Position numbers and translations under genes: made by a program | Assembly (NCBI GenBank): GCA_949126835.1 | Contig: OX421492.1 | Location: 43,674,998 to 43,738,997, forward strand | Length of the DNA stretch: 64,000 nucleotides | Origin: Anisus vortex | Taxonomy: Eukaryota; Mollusca; Gastropoda; Planorbidae | Direction of reading: 5' to 3' | In this document: positions 63,514-64,000 of the stretch, piece after piece | Numbering within the stretch: position 1 is the first letter of the stretch | Layout: each line of letters starts with the position of its first letter | The notes under the pieces: generated by a model | What the model saw: the letters and a program-made list of their open reading frames with translations, nothing else | Database searches by the model: none | Told to the model about the DNA's origin: nothing

Positions 63514-64000
63514 AGATGGGAATCGAACCCACATTTATAAGTTCAGGTTCGGTTCGGTGAGACCATAAGTTCGGGTTCGGTTCGGCAAAACCCTAAGTTC
63601 GGGTTCGGTTCGGTCCGATTAGTAAAAAACTAAGTTCGGGTTTGGTTCGTTAATAATTAAGTTCGGGTTCCCTTCGGTTCGACAATTACTGAACTATTAC
63701 AATGTTTGCGTTTTAATAAAACTGTTTTTATATATAAAAAAAGTTTTATTCACTAAAAATCATTTTTAAATCTTAGATCGAATAGTAGCCTACAACTGGA
63801 TTTTCTCCTGATTTAAAATAATATTTGTCTTCCGCAACATTTTCAAAACTCACAAATAATAATTATGCATAGGTTGATAAATAAAAATAATGCAAATAAA
63901 AACAACGATAAGTGTTTTTTCTGGGTCTTCTGTTGTATGAAATACAAATAGTATACATTTTTCTGGTGTAAACGACGGATTTCTGGTGTAAGCGACGTAT
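63514..64000. mobile_element. Left end of a hAT-like element with ttcgggttcgg subrepeats
   Basis: Starts tagagatgggaatcgaaccc and continues with five imperfect ~35-bp repeats of aagttcgggttcggttcgg to about 63690. The element continues AT-rich to the window edge, so the right end is not seen. The very end carries a short direct repeat (tttctggtgtaaacgacg and tttctggtgtaagcgacg). Confidence 0.45.

Overview
The window is animal nuclear DNA, most likely from a mollusc and probably a gastropod. The evidence is three intron-rich genes with clear animal orthologues, AT-rich introns with GT-AG boundaries, tRNA-derived SINEs, hAT-like MITEs, LINE remnants and the frequent short motif taggccta. The species assignment is inference; no alignment was run. 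Nothing prokaryotic is present.

Three genes are placed with splice-consistent exons. (1) STK32/YANK serine-threonine kinase, minus strand: exons 1-4 lie at 24675-24630, 9296-9241, 6785-6600 and 3931-3792. They run from an N-myristoylation-type MGSGHS start to the HR of the HRD motif, and the rest of the gene lies left of base 1. Intron 1 is about 15.3 kb. (2) LRRC27, plus strand: ten exons from 25753 to 38482 give a complete 515-aa protein, close to the human length. (3) FAM193 (FAM193A/B-like), minus strand: fourteen exons from 63077 down to 42332 give about 1,219 aa and the true C-terminus; the first exon or exons lie right of the window. STK32 and LRRC27 are head to head across a 1.08-kb putative shared promoter. 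LRRC27 and FAM193 are tail to tail.

The rest is mostly repeats. By my tally about a quarter of the window is tandem arrays with periods of 15, 18, 19, 27, 31, 32, 38, 38-39, 39, 40, 44, 46, 50, 52, 63 and about 85 bp. Most sit in introns of the three genes, especially STK32 introns 1 and 4. Interspersed elements include two tRNA-derived SINE families, several hAT-type elements (three with good 8-bp target-site duplications), palindromic MITEs, possible TTAA-type elements and 5'-truncated LINE pieces.

I do not see a new multi-gene system. The observations most worth testing are in LRRC27: an array of about 20 units that each look like a complete 3' splice site, followed at once by an in-phase candidate alternative last exon with its own stop and AATAAA. 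Other candidates are a long hairpin in the probable FAM193 3' UTR, minisatellites touching FAM193 splice sites, and the bidirectional promoter with paired E-boxes.
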